From Pleurotus ostreatus/Saccharomyces cerevisiae fusant (taxonomy: Eukaryota; Opisthokonta): a stretch of 64,000 nt of DNA. Numbering within the stretch: position 1 is the first letter of the stretch; the number at the start of each line of letters is the position of its first letter. The notes under the pieces are model-generated. The model made no database searches, was not told where the DNA came from, and saw only the letters and a list, made by a program, of their open reading frames with translations. The position numbers were made by a program, and so were the translations under genes. This document shows positions 33,246 to 43,451 of this stretch, one piece after another. The stretch lies in contig JAMQCK010000038.1 of the NCBI GenBank assembly GCA_024196135.1, forward strand, positions 62,570 through 126,569, written 5' to 3'.

Positions 33246-35552
33246 ATGGCCCTCTCTCCGTCCAAGCTCGAGAAGAGTGAACAGTTCCACGAGAACAAGT
33301 CGGTCACCTCCGACATCGACTTCAACGAGTACAGCGATGAGGCAGCCAAGTACCACTTCGGCTTGAGGGGGAAGTCACTCACTGGCGCCATCGCCTTCAT
33401 CGCCGCCACTGGTGAGAACATTTCCCTTGCTATCCCCGCCCCCGCCTTCCTCCCCCACTTCTCCCCACCGCACCCCAGTCCTGGCGCATTGTTCCCCGCT
33501 CACCTTCCCCAGGTTTCACACTCTTCGGTTACGATCAGGGCGTCATGAGCGCGCTGCTGACCGCTCCAAAGGTTGGTCCATATGGCAAGTCTTCTCGGTA
33601 GATGGCTTATCCGTTTCGCATTTTAGTTCGTGGAGGTCTTCCCGGAGACCGGCGAAGAGACAGGGCCAGCGAATCATGCGACCTTGCAGAGTCTCCTGGT
33701 CGCCATTTATGTGCGTGTGTTCGCAAAACCTGCCAGCGAGGTCGCTAAACGTTACGGCAGGAAATCGGATGCCTCATCGGCGCGTTGGCAAACCTCTGGG
33801 TAGGCGACTACCTCGGTCGGCGGCGAACCATCGTCGCTGGCGGTGTCATCATGATCATTGGTGCAATCCTCCAAACGGCTTCCTACGGCTATGCGCAGAT
33901 GATCGTAGCGCGTATTGTGACTGGGCTGGGCAACGGTCTGAACGTACGTGAATTTACCTATCGTTAGACTGCCATTTATTGACGTCGCATGTAGACCTCG
34001 ACTGTGCCCGCCTACCACTCTGAGCTCTCACCTGCGTCAAGTCGTGGAAGTTTAATCATGATTGAGGGCACTCTCATCGCAGGCGGTATCATGCTATCGT
34101 AAGTCTCCTCACTGCGTCTTACGCTGCGCATACTAATTATCCACAGATACGTGGGTTCCAGTTCTCAATTACCAGAGTACAGTCACTGAATTTTATTCCC
34201 TTCACCTCAGTGGATTGACTTTGGATGGTACGTCCAGCCACCCTTTCATACATTCCGATTGCTCATGCATGTCCTCAGCTTCTTCGCTGATTCGTCATCG
34301 GCACAATGGAGAGTGCCCATCGCTCTCCAAATACTGCTTGCTCTAGTTATGATCATCGGCATCGAATTCGTGCGTACACAGCATTTCTCCGCACCCCTCC
34401 AATTCCTCACTCAATCCTCAGTTGCCCGAGTCCCCGCGTTGGCTCTACAAGGCCGGTCGCAAGGCTGAAGCTCTCGCCGTCATCTCTGCGCTCGAAGACA
34501 AGCCGGTGACCGACGAACACGTTCGCATGACGTTCCACGGTATTCGCGAGGCCGTTGAGCTTGAGACGCCCGGCACGGAGAAGGATGCGAAGGCTGAGCT
34601 CAAGGAGCTCTTCACGGGTGGTCCTGGCCAGAATTTCCGTCGCGTCTGCCTCGGTGTCGTTGTGCAGTGCTTCCAGCAGGTAAGGGGGATGGTCTTCTGC
34701 ATATTTCATGCGTACTGACAGTACCTTCGAGATTACCGGTATCAACCTCATCACCTACTACGCGACGCTGCTCTTCGAGCGCCTTGGCCTGGGAGACGTC
34801 GACTCCCGTATTGTGGCCGCATGCAATGGCACGGAATACTTCCTGATCTCCATCGTCGCCATCTTCATCATCGACCGCATTGGTCGCCGGAAGCTCATGT
34901 TGTTCGGTATGTCTCCAATACCTTTTCCGTTCGAATCTTCACTGACCCGTCTGAAGGCGCCACCGGCCAATGCATCACCATGATCTTGCTTGCCATCCTC
35001 GGGTCGTTGAAGGACAATAACGCGGCGCAGATCGTGTCCTGCGTCCTGCTTTTCGTCTTCAACTCGTTCTTCGCCATCGGCTGGCTCGGTATGACATGGC
35101 TGTACCCGGCTGAGATTGTGGGTCTGCGTATGCGTGGTCCGGCCAATGCTTTGTCGACTGTACGTGCTTCCTTCGTATCTGGCTTGAGGTTCGAATTACT
35201 GACGCCTATCCAGGCATCCAACTGGAGCTTCAACTTCATGGTCGTCATGGTCACCGGCCCTTCATTCCAGAACATCGACTGGGGAACCTACATCGGTACG
35301 CCTACCTCCTTTTTTGACCTCACAAAACAATGCTTACTCATATCCTCCGCAGTCTTTGCCGCCCTCAACGCCCTCATCATCCCCGTCGTCTACTTCTTCT
35401 TCCCCGAGACCTCAGGACGCAGTCTCGAGGACATGGACGTCGTGTTCGCGCTCGCGTACAAGGAGGGCGTCTCCCCGGTGAAGGTCTCCCTCCGCGACGA
35501 TGTGCCGCCGGCAGGAACGCCCGAGGCGGATGCCATTCTTCGCGGGCTGTGA
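33246..35552 (+). CDS. MFS sugar (hexose-type) transporter
   Basis: A twelve-helix proton-coupled sugar porter of the MFS. The start MALSPSKLEKSEQFHENK precedes LRGKSLTGAIAFIAATG and GFTLFGYDQGVMSALL in helix 1. The loop 2-3 motif is GDYLGRRRTIVAGG, then RIVTGLGNGLNTSTVPAYHSE. The central loop begins PESPRWLYKAGRKAEA, a PESPRxL signature. The second half has QCFQQITGINLITYYATLLF, IDRIGRRKLMLFG, MTWLYPAEIVGLRMRG, SNWSFNFMVVM and PETSGRSLEDMD. The ending is ADAILRGL. Eight or more introns are present, and several interrupt conserved motifs. The sequence class fits hexose transport, but specificity (glucose, xylose, others) cannot be told from sequence. Confidence 0.92.
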
Positions 35553-35808
35553 GCTCAAGAAGGTGGTGTTACTCTAGGCGATGTTAGCGGCTGGCGTTGG
35601 GGAAGTCGGCCACGCTGGTGTTCTATGCATCTCATGTATTACTATACTCACGCGACGCGCGTTTATACGCACCGCAATGACCACTGCTTCGGTAGTGACC
35701 TCTGTACTATCTAGCATTATCATCTACTTATCCCACGGAATGACACGTTCATATCATTCACGGCGCGAGAGAAGGGAACGCTGCTAAGTCTCAGAGAAGA
35801 AATGTGTG

Positions 35809-36609
35809 CTACAACTCCGGCAGAACTGTGACTTCGCTCAGTGTCGTCTGTAAAGGTGTACTGGCAACGAGCCTCTTCTCTCGCAGCCTTTGCCGTTCGA
35901 GCGCCTTCGTATCTCGCGACAGCCGCGTCGAGGGACCGGCGCGCTCAAGGGGCCACAGTAGGCCGGTCAGCCTCGACTCGACGAGCGCAAGAGGAACCTG
36001 AAAATTCCGGTCAGTTCGTTATAGCTAGCGTCACGGCCGAAGCACGTACTGCTCCGAAGTGGTTGCTATCATAGCTGTGATATGGGTCGTCACCTGAATA
36101 AAATGGTGAACTACTCGATATATGTTCTCTGGACAGACGAACCTTCCACCCACATGTGGCCTTGAGGTATTGTGACCACGGCATCGGGCCAGGGCTGCAA
36201 GGCCTTCACCGTGTCGCCGGGAAGCGCAATTATACGTTTGATGAGCATCCGGTGTGGATTAGTAGGAGACCTGCGAAGCTCAGCCAATATTCGTAATTTC
36301 TGCAAGCAAAAGTGACGGACCGCATCGCGACGATGTCGCCTCGGCGGAAATCCTCGTAATACACGGGCAGGCGGCAGAAGAGACCGACGTCGTTCCTGAG
36401 CATAGACTCATCAGGATTGAGGGTCGGCTAGAAGACGTACACACGTCAGTACCGAAGCCGGGGCCTCAAGTGTGGCGCGCACGAACCTGCATGCTACGCC
36501 CGGAGACTGTATGGATAGGAAATTGCCGGGCGCAGAAGAAGACCAGCGGTGACCAATACAGCACGCGAGGCAAGCGCCGAAGGCGCAACGAGGCGAACAG
36601 GCGCTCCAT
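35809..36609 (-). CDS. IMP2: Mitochondrial inner membrane protease subunit Imp2
   Basis: Imp2 is a signal-peptidase-like serine protease facing the intermembrane space, which trims sorting signals of inner-membrane proteins. The start MERLFASLRLRRLPRVLYW is followed by a hydrophobic segment (PLVFFCARQFPIHTV) and the catalytic Ser motif SGRSMQPTLNPD, joined across an intron. The dyad Lys is in MLIKRIIALPGDTV, and GHMWVEG then YDSNHFGAV complete the S26 signature. A last exon joins GAVPLALVESRLTGLLWPLE and a basic C-terminus ending VLPEL. GTG codons upstream of 36609 were not used because an ATG with a good mitochondrial-type N-terminus follows. Confidence 0.88.
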
Positions 36610-37025
36610 TCTGTTCAACTTTCCGTGAGCATCCGGCGAGTTGTGACGGTAAGAGGGCAAGGTCACAAAGGGCGGAAGCTGATGCGCACGTGGGAGACAT
36701 CACACGTGTACTTCCCAACAAAGCAGGCCTTGTTCTTCTCTCGGACAGCGCCCTGAGCTTCGTGAAAGGCCATGAAAGGCGGAACTTGGGCGGCAATTCA
36801 GGAAGTACAGCGCCGGGCGTAGATGTGATTACTGATATGATTGCTTTCATAGGCAACGAGGCGCCTGGCGCTTATAAGTAACGAACGCGCTGGCGACTTC
36901 TCAACAGCCTGACTCTTCGCCCGCACGATCTCCCTGCGAGCTTCCCAAAACCTCTGCGCAGAGATATATCCCTCTTTAGCGCCATCTACACACTCTCTAA
37001 CTACCGGAACGACATCTTCATCAAC
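36610..37025. promoter_or_regulatory. Divergent promoter, IMP2 and orphan gene
   Basis: A 416-base spacer. TATAAG at 36873-36878 faces the plus-strand gene, about 150 bases before its ATG, and is followed by a pyrimidine-rich leader. Nothing is recognised on the IMP2 side. Confidence 0.5.
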
Positions 37026-37929
37026 ATGTCCGTTTACAAGTTTCGCGATATCAGCAGCCGTATGGTCGACGCGGCCGACGAGCTCACCGTTGTCGTCGCC
37101 GAGTTCGCAACCTTCCTGCTGATATCCACCACGCGCAACAGCGTCAAAGTTATACCCCGAAGGCCGTCTCGGACCGCCTCCGTAAAGACGTGCCCCCCTT
37201 CACGCACCGAAAACGAAGACCGCCGCCCTATGCCACGTATCGGACAGAAGTTGACTATGATCCTGTTCGTGCAACCGTGAGTACCTACCTGCTTCTGTGT
37301 GGGAGATCTAAACGCTGATGATGCATCGGCTTAGCTCGTTCGTTACGAGGCTCACTCAATACCTCGTCTGCGTCGTGCCAGCGGGCACCGCCTTTCCCGA
37401 GCGCGCTCTCACCGACCTCGCTTGCTTCGTCCTGAACAACAGGCACCTCCTGGACGATCAGCAGCTCAAAATTGTGGTCGTTGCGCGAGGCATCGACACT
37501 GACAGCCTCGACAATCGGCTGTCCCGCATCCTCGACGAGTGTGCGACGGCATTCGAGGACTCGGACCCGGCGCACCAGCACACTGTCCTCGGCCGTCTTT
37601 CTTGTCAGGGCATCAAACCGCTGCTGCGCTTCGTGTTCTCCGCCCGCGGCTTCAAGTCCGCGCAAGACCTAGCATCCGCACTCGGCATGGGTCACTGCAA
37701 GGACGGGTACCGGGCGGGGGGCGGCAACGTCCAGCGCCGCGCGTCGCGGGCCAGCACGCGCAGCAGCAAGCGCGGCAGACAGTTCTTCGCTCGCAGGGAC
37801 GAGTACGACCTTCACGGTGCCTACTTCGTCGATGAGAACGGACTCATCATGGACATCCAACACTGCGCCGCAGAGCAATGCGACTGGCGTCGCGGACTGA
37901 CTGCTCTCGGCTTTGTGAATCTCATGTAG
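37026..37929 (+). CDS. Orphan protein of unknown function, two exons
   Basis: I do not recognise this protein. Two exons (37026-37276 and 37335-37929, one 58-nt intron with GTGAGT donor) give 281 residues. The first exon has a hydrophobic stretch (ELTVVVAEFATFLLIST) followed by a basic, Arg/Pro-rich segment. The second exon looks folded, with FVTRLTQYLVCVVPAG, LTDLACFVLNNRHLLDDQQLK, NRLSRILDECATAFED and LLRFVFSARGFKSAQDLASA. A basic, Arg/Ser-rich loop (RRASRASTRSSKRGRQFFAR) and a C-terminal stretch with DIQHCAAEQCDWRRGL follow. A TATA box and good ATG context support expression. Neighbours give no hint of the role. Confidence 0.6.
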
Positions 37930-38392
37930 GAGTCCCTCAGGGCGACGGGCTCCGCCTCACTGTACCACCTCACGCTCTTTCATGTGCCTTTGTATATCTA
38001 TTCCGAAAGTAACCGCTGTATTTATACTTGTGACTGCATACTACCTACCTCCCTGCCTCTCTACGTATCTACCCACACACTTCCCTATCCACCGACTCAC
38101 CTACCGACCCACTTACCTACTCCGTAGTTAGTTTTATGTTACAATGCAATGTATCATCACGGCTCAGCCGTGACTTCAAACATCCTCAAACTCGGAAGCC
38201 TTTTCGAAAGAACGGCGAAACGGACGACCAGCCGAGCACACAGCGCATCGAAGATATACAACAATGTCCATTTAGATTACTGGTTGTTCATGGATACAAC
38301 ATGTTAATGTTTCTTCTTTCGCGCGCACCCCAACCTATATCTACACCGTCCGTTTGCAAGCACCGCGGTTTCTACGCAGTCAACTTGCACTT
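37930..38392. other. Convergent 3' region with a G-poor CTAC tract
   Basis: This gap between two stop codons holds a low-complexity tract at about 38036-38124 built from imperfect CTAC/CCAC/CTTC tetranucleotides and almost free of G on the plus strand. The rest shows nothing recognisable. Confidence 0.5.
38036..38124 (+). repeat. Imperfect (CTAC)n low-complexity tract
   Basis: About 90 bases of CTAC, CTCC and CCAC units with only a few G residues, lying in a 3' flank. It looks like a decayed microsatellite. Confidence 0.6.
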
Positions 38393-39886
38393 CTATGCGA
38401 ACATCTTGCGCATCTTCGCTTTCTCCTTCTCTAGCTTCGCCTTCCGGGCGGTGCGCACGCGGTTGAGCTCGGCCTGGATGCCCCCGTCGTTCGGCGCATA
38501 CTTCAGCGCTTCTACGAGGTCTTGTTCGGCGTCCTCGTCCTCCTTCTTGGCGATGTTGGCGAGCGCGCGGCGGTAGTGGGCTTTCGCTGCAGAGGCCGTT
38601 AGTAACAAGTTGAGGCAGGGGAAACGGTTCGAATGTGCTCACCTTTCTCCGCGTCACTGAGCTTAAACAAGCGCAGAGCGCGCGAGGTGTACGCGATGGC
38701 GGTGTCGGCGTTCTCTGGGGTTTGCGGCTGGATCTTAAGTGCAGCGAGTGCGCTGTTCAGGCAGAGTGGGGTAAGGAGGGCATCCCATTCGTCCTTTAGG
38801 GATTGTGGCGTGCCGTCAGGCAAGACGGGGTGGTAGTCGAGGTACCGCAGAGCCTCTGACGGTGATGTCAGTCAAGGCAAACTTATGAAAATAATTTCAC
38901 TCACTCTCGTACTTCGCCAACGCTTCCGCGACCTTGCCCTCCTTGAAAAGCTTGTTACCCAACTCGCGGACGTCCTTGGCGATCTGCAAGCAGGTCGCCG
39001 GGTCCTTCTCGAGGTCGCGGGTGTCATCTTGAGGGTAGTCCTCATAGTTGTCACCATCGGTGGCTTGGGGGGCCTTCAAGGAGGGATCATCGCGAGACAG
39101 AACACCGCAGTCCTCGATAACAACAGGGAGCTTGGGGCGGTCGCTCTTGTCGGTTGGCGTGTTCTCGATTTGACGAACTGTGTGATGATGAGACAGTGAA
39201 CGAGAGGAGAGTCAAGGTGCACTTACCAAGGGTCTTTCCCTTGATCACTTCACCGAATACGACGTGCTTGTCGTCCAACCAGGGCGTAGCTGCTACCGTG
39301 ACGAAGAACTGACTCCCATTTGTATTGGGACCGGCGTTTGCCTATAAGCCAAGTCAGCGAGAGGAGTAGGGGGGCTGGTATAATGGCACACACCATGGAG
39401 AGGAGGAACGGTTTGGTGTGCTTCACGGGGAAGCCCTCATCCTCGAACTTCTCGCCATATATTGACTCGCCGCCCGTACCTGGGAATGCTCCTTCAGCAT
39501 CGGGTAGTCAGTGTATACAATGGTTCAATACCATTTCCAGCAGTGAAGTCACCTCCCTGGCACATGAACCTGACACGCTCGTCTCTCCATCCATGATGGG
39601 TAGAAAGCGGATTAAGCGTACTCACCCTTTGATTACGCGATGGAAGCTGCTACCCTTGAAGTGAAGGGGCTTTCCAGCCTTCCCGACACCCTTCTCACCG
39701 GTACATAGCGCGCCTGTGAGGGAGGGGGACGCGTCAGGATGGGGATCGCGGTCGAGGGAGAGTCTACGTACGGAAGTTCTCTGCAGTCTTGGGTACAAGG
39801 TCGTTGTAAAGCTCGAAGATAATGCGGCCAGCCGGCTTGTCGCCGATGGACACATCGAAGAACACAAGGGGACGCTGAGAGGACAT
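38393..39886 (-). CDS. CPR6: Cyp40-type peptidyl-prolyl isomerase with TPR domain
   Basis: A cyclophilin-40 homolog (Cpr6/Cpr7 type): a prolyl isomerase domain joined to a TPR domain that binds the C-terminus of Hsp90. The start [20 protein letters not shown] leads to [62 protein letters not shown] and [13 protein letters not shown]. The Arg of FHRVI, Gln of SQFFV and the Trp (WLDDKH, cyclosporin contact) are present, so isomerase activity is expected. The TPR part includes [31 protein letters not shown] and [20 protein letters not shown], ending KAKMRKMFA. Five or more introns occur. It is divergent from LCB1, 211 bases between starts. CPR6 versus CPR7 cannot be decided. Confidence 0.9.
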
Positions 39887-40097
39887 GGTGGTTGAGGACA
39901 AGTTGCAGTCTACACGGTAAAGGAAAGCTCGAGAAGGATGATTGCGATCGAGCACTACCCCGCGGAGGACGAGGAGATATCACCCACGCGCGGCGCACGC
40001 GAGCGGGCCGTGCAAATCCCCATAACGTGAGTCGCGACAGGCTCTGCCGTTCTCCGTCGTCGCTGCCGTTGTCGTCGACGTCGACGTTCCCGCCAAC

Positions 40098-41845
40098 ATG
40101 TCTACCGTGCCGCCTGCGCTCGAGCCGCTCTTTACTACCGTCGCCAATGGCCTGATGACCGTGGAGGCAGCTTTCTACAAGCTGCCGGGTTCCGCTATCG
40201 TCGAGCGTTATGTTCGCAGCTCCCACCAGAACGATCCTGGTCGAACGCTCCTCGAGATCATTCTCTTCATCTTCGCCATAAGGACTGTCTTCCAGCGGAG
40301 GACACGCTCTAGCTCGGAGAAGCACTTCATCGAGTTTTCGGAGAAGGTGCGCAGCATGAGATATGCTAGCTGAGGCCGCGGCTAATAGCGTGCAGGAAAT
40401 CGACGAGCTTGTAGACGAGTGGACCCCTGAGCCCCTCGGCCAGCCCCTCAGCGAGCGCGAGCAGAATGAGCTCGCCGCCGTCCCTGTCATTGCCGGTCCC
40501 AATGGTCCCAAGCCCAAACTAGCCAGCACGGGCAAGACCGCGATCAACCTATGCAGCTATAACTTCACTGGCCTCGCCGGCAACGAGCACATCAAGGAAC
40601 GCGCCATCGAGACCCTACGCAAGTACGGTCTTGGGAGCTGCGGCCCGGCTGGTTTCTACGGCACTCTCGACGTCCACGTCGACCTGGAGAACAACATCGC
40701 AGAATTCCTTGGTACCGAGGCCGCTATCCTCTACTCCCAGGGCTTCAGCACTATCCCCTCGGTCATTGCCTCCTTCTGCAAGCGTGGAGATATTATCATT
40801 GCCGACCGCGGTGTCAACTTCGCCATCCAGAAGGGTATCCAGATCTCGCGCTCAACCGTTCGCTGGTTCGACCACAACGACCTGCAGTCGCTTAACGATG
40901 TGTGCGAGGCTGTGGACCGCGAGCAGCGCAAGAAGCGGGCCCCGCTCACCCGTCGCTTTATCATCACGGAAGGCATCTTCGAAAAGGACGGGCAGATGGT
41001 TGACTTGCCGAAGCTGGTTCGTATCACAAGTCTGTATCTGTATCATTTGGCTCACCTCCGCCCAGATTGAGCTCAAGTACAAGCACAAATACAGGCTCAT
41101 CCTCGACGAGTCCTACTCCTTCGGCACTGTCGGTCGCACCGGTCGCGGTCTTACCGAGCTCTACAACGTCCCCGCCAGCAAGGTCGACATGATCGTCGGC
41201 AGCGTCGCCATCGGCCTTTGCTCGTCTGGCGGCTTCTGCGCCGGCTCCAAGATCGCCATTGACCACCAGCGCAACAACGGTGCCTCCTTCGTCTTCTCTG
41301 CCACCTCGCCCGCCTTGCTCGCTGTCTCCGCTTCGGAGGGTATCGAGCTCCTGAAGAACAGCCCGTCCACCCTCGAGGCCCTCCGCGAGAATGTCCGCGT
41401 CGCGCGCTCCGTCCTTGAGCGCGTCGACGGTATCAACATCCCCAGCCACCCCGCGTCGCCCATGATCCACATCTTCCTGAAGAGCGCGAACGACATTCAG
41501 CGCGAGAAGGCTAGCGCGACGCTGCACCCCGCCACCGCGACGAAGCCCAAGCACAGCGATCCCCGCTCGGTGCTCCCGCGCGACGCGAACACTTGGGACT
41601 GGGACATCGAGGACGAGGAGCGCGCGCTGCAGGAGGTCGTCGAGGACGCGCTCGCGCAGGGTGTCATGATCAGCAAGGCGAAGCGCTTGCGCGGTCAGGA
41701 GATTGTCGAGCCCCGGCCGAGCATCCGCCTTGTGCTGACTGCCGCGCTCTCCAAGAAGGACACGGAGAAGGCTGTTGGCATCGTCAAGGCTTCGCTCCAG
41801 AAGGTCATTGCGAAGAGGCGGCACACTGGGCACCTCCTAAACTAG
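40098..41845 (+). CDS. LCB1: Serine palmitoyltransferase subunit 1
   Basis: Lcb1 pairs with the catalytic subunit Lcb2 in the ER to condense serine and palmitoyl-CoA, the first step of sphingolipid synthesis. After MSTVPPALEPLFTTVANG a membrane segment (LLEIILFIFAIRTVFQRR) is followed by EKHFIEFSEKE. The alpha-oxoamine synthase fold shows LCSYNFTGLAG, KYGLGSCGPAGFYGTLDVH, AILYSQGFSTIPSVIASF and RLILDESYSFGTVGRTGRG. At the position of the PLP lysine in Lcb2, this protein has GSVAIGLCSSGGFCAG without the lysine, as expected for Lcb1. Two introns are seen (40348-40395 and about 41020-41067). The protein ends KRRHTGHLLN. Confidence 0.93.
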
Positions 41846-42032
41846 ACCACGACCTTCTTGCGTTGGGGGATCACATGTCGGTACATGGGTAGATCTTTAT
41901 TGTATACCTCTATTGTAATTTCCGGGCTATATAGTGATGCTTGGATTTCTTTGTGTGTCTTGTACAACCTTGCTGAGCGAGTTTGGGTAGGGATGAGGCG
42001 ATGCTTGGGCAGCAATCGTGAGAGGGAAAAGT

Positions 42033-43090
42033 TCATGCCTGGGTAGGCTCATTTGCATGATTAACAGCATCTACAGTAGTAGCCTTGCCATCAGCACTGG
42101 CATCTTCCTTCGTCGGCGCCGTCTCCGGTGCCTTCGTGACGAAGCCCAGCTTCTCCCACCAAGCAGCACGGTCGGGGAACTTCTTGCTGTACGCGATGAC
42201 GCGCTCGCGGCTTAACAGCATGAACTCTGCGGGGAACAGCGCCTCGTCGTCCCAGGGTGATGTTTCCGCCGTAAGAGCGCGAGCCGCCGCGAGTCCCATC
42301 ATGCGCCTGAGGTCGCCCTCATCCGTCTGCTGCTTCGTGCGCTTGAAGCCCTGCTCCTCGCGCCCGTGGTCGTCCCAGCCCTGCAGCTTCTGTAACAACA
42401 GCACGGAGAAGGGGACAACAGGTATGTCGTCTATGCGTGTAATTTGCGAAGGTGCGAGCAGCGGTAGCATCAGCGTTCCGGGTATGAGGATGTCGACCTT
42501 GCATTCCGGTCCCATGTACTCGTCGCGATAGTAGAGCTTGCGGTAGGTGTTTGCTGGGTCGCGGGGGAGTTTGAGGAAGAAGTTGCGCGGATTGACGTCT
42601 AGGATCTTCCGCTTGATGTCTTCAGCGACGAAGTCCGAGTCGGGTGGTATGCAAATGAGAATGTCAACGTCCTGGGTAGTGGCCATAAATGTCAGGATAT
42701 ACGCATTTGTATGCGAGTGCTACTCACATTGGGTGTTCGCTTGTTTCCGTACAGACCACAGGCCATGCTACCAAAGACGGCAGCTGGAAAGCCGATCTTT
42801 TCTATAGCAGCCACTGCTGCCTTCGCAGCGCGTCCTACGATGCCAAAGTCGCGAGGAACAGCAGGGTCGTGCGGTGCGTCTTCTTTTTCCGCAACCTTCT
42901 TCCGAGGATTTCTGACTTTCTTAGCAGGGGCATCCTGAACAGGCGTTCCCTCGCCCTCCTTCGCCTTGGGTTTTCGGCGGCGAGGTTGTTTGCCTCTGGG
43001 TCGCTGAGAGCCATTGACAGTAGCGTTTGGCGCAGTCGTCCCGAGAACCGTTACGATGTTACTCTGTAGCTCAGTTACAGTGTTAGGCAT
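42033..43090 (-). CDS. Nucleotidyltransferase-fold protein, basidiomycete family
   Basis: Exon 1 encodes MPNTVTELQSNIVTVLG, a Lys/Arg-rich disordered segment with KPKAKEGEG and KKVRNPRKK, and then KAAVAAIEKIGFPAAVFGS, MACGLYGNKRTPN. An intron (donor GTGAGT) joins this to DVDILICIPPD. Together GS-x(8-12)-GNxRxPxDVDI resembles the catalytic GS...DxD signature of the DNA polymerase beta nucleotidyltransferase fold, so metal-dependent nucleotide transfer is possible. Then follow YRKLYYRDEY, ECKVDILIPGTLMLPLL and FPAEFMLLSRERVIAYSKKF. The substrate is unknown. I have seen similar proteins only as hypothetical basidiomycete sequences, from memory. Confidence 0.75.
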
Positions 43091-43451
43091 GTTGTGTTTT
43101 GATAGACCGTCGAGATGAGGGTGGCGAAAGTGGTGGTAAGAAACAAGGAGACAGTCACGGTGAATCAATGAGCATAGGGACACGTGGCGGTGATTGCCGG
43201 GATCGACGTGATGACGGCACAGCTGGAACAAAGGACCCACTGCTCACAACAAAAACAAAGACAATGAACTTGCCAAGTAAATCAGGTTGCGTAGCCTAGA
43301 TGGTGCGAGCTTGTAGAAGGGTCCACAGAGAATAAATACGAGTTGTCCGTCCTGTAGCTAATGCAGTGGAGCGATGCGATAAGCAGAGGTCCAAACGGCA
43401 GTGTCCGACATGAGTCCGTATTAGTAGTCCTTTCGCGTGTGCAGAGCCCAA
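43091..43451. promoter_or_regulatory. Promoter of the nucleotidyltransferase gene
   Basis: A 361-base spacer between same-strand genes. A short plus-strand frame (43099-43299) has no recognisable content. No TATA box is seen. Confidence 0.4.

Noticed and set aside
35809..36609. A bacterial-type signal peptidase acquired by transfer.
   Set aside because: The mitochondrial-type N-terminus, introns and HFGAV motif fit the eukaryotic Imp2 subunit.
38600..38660. A GGTTCGAAT sequence resembling a tRNA B-box.
   Set aside because: It lies in an intron of the Cyp40 gene and no cloverleaf can be formed around it.
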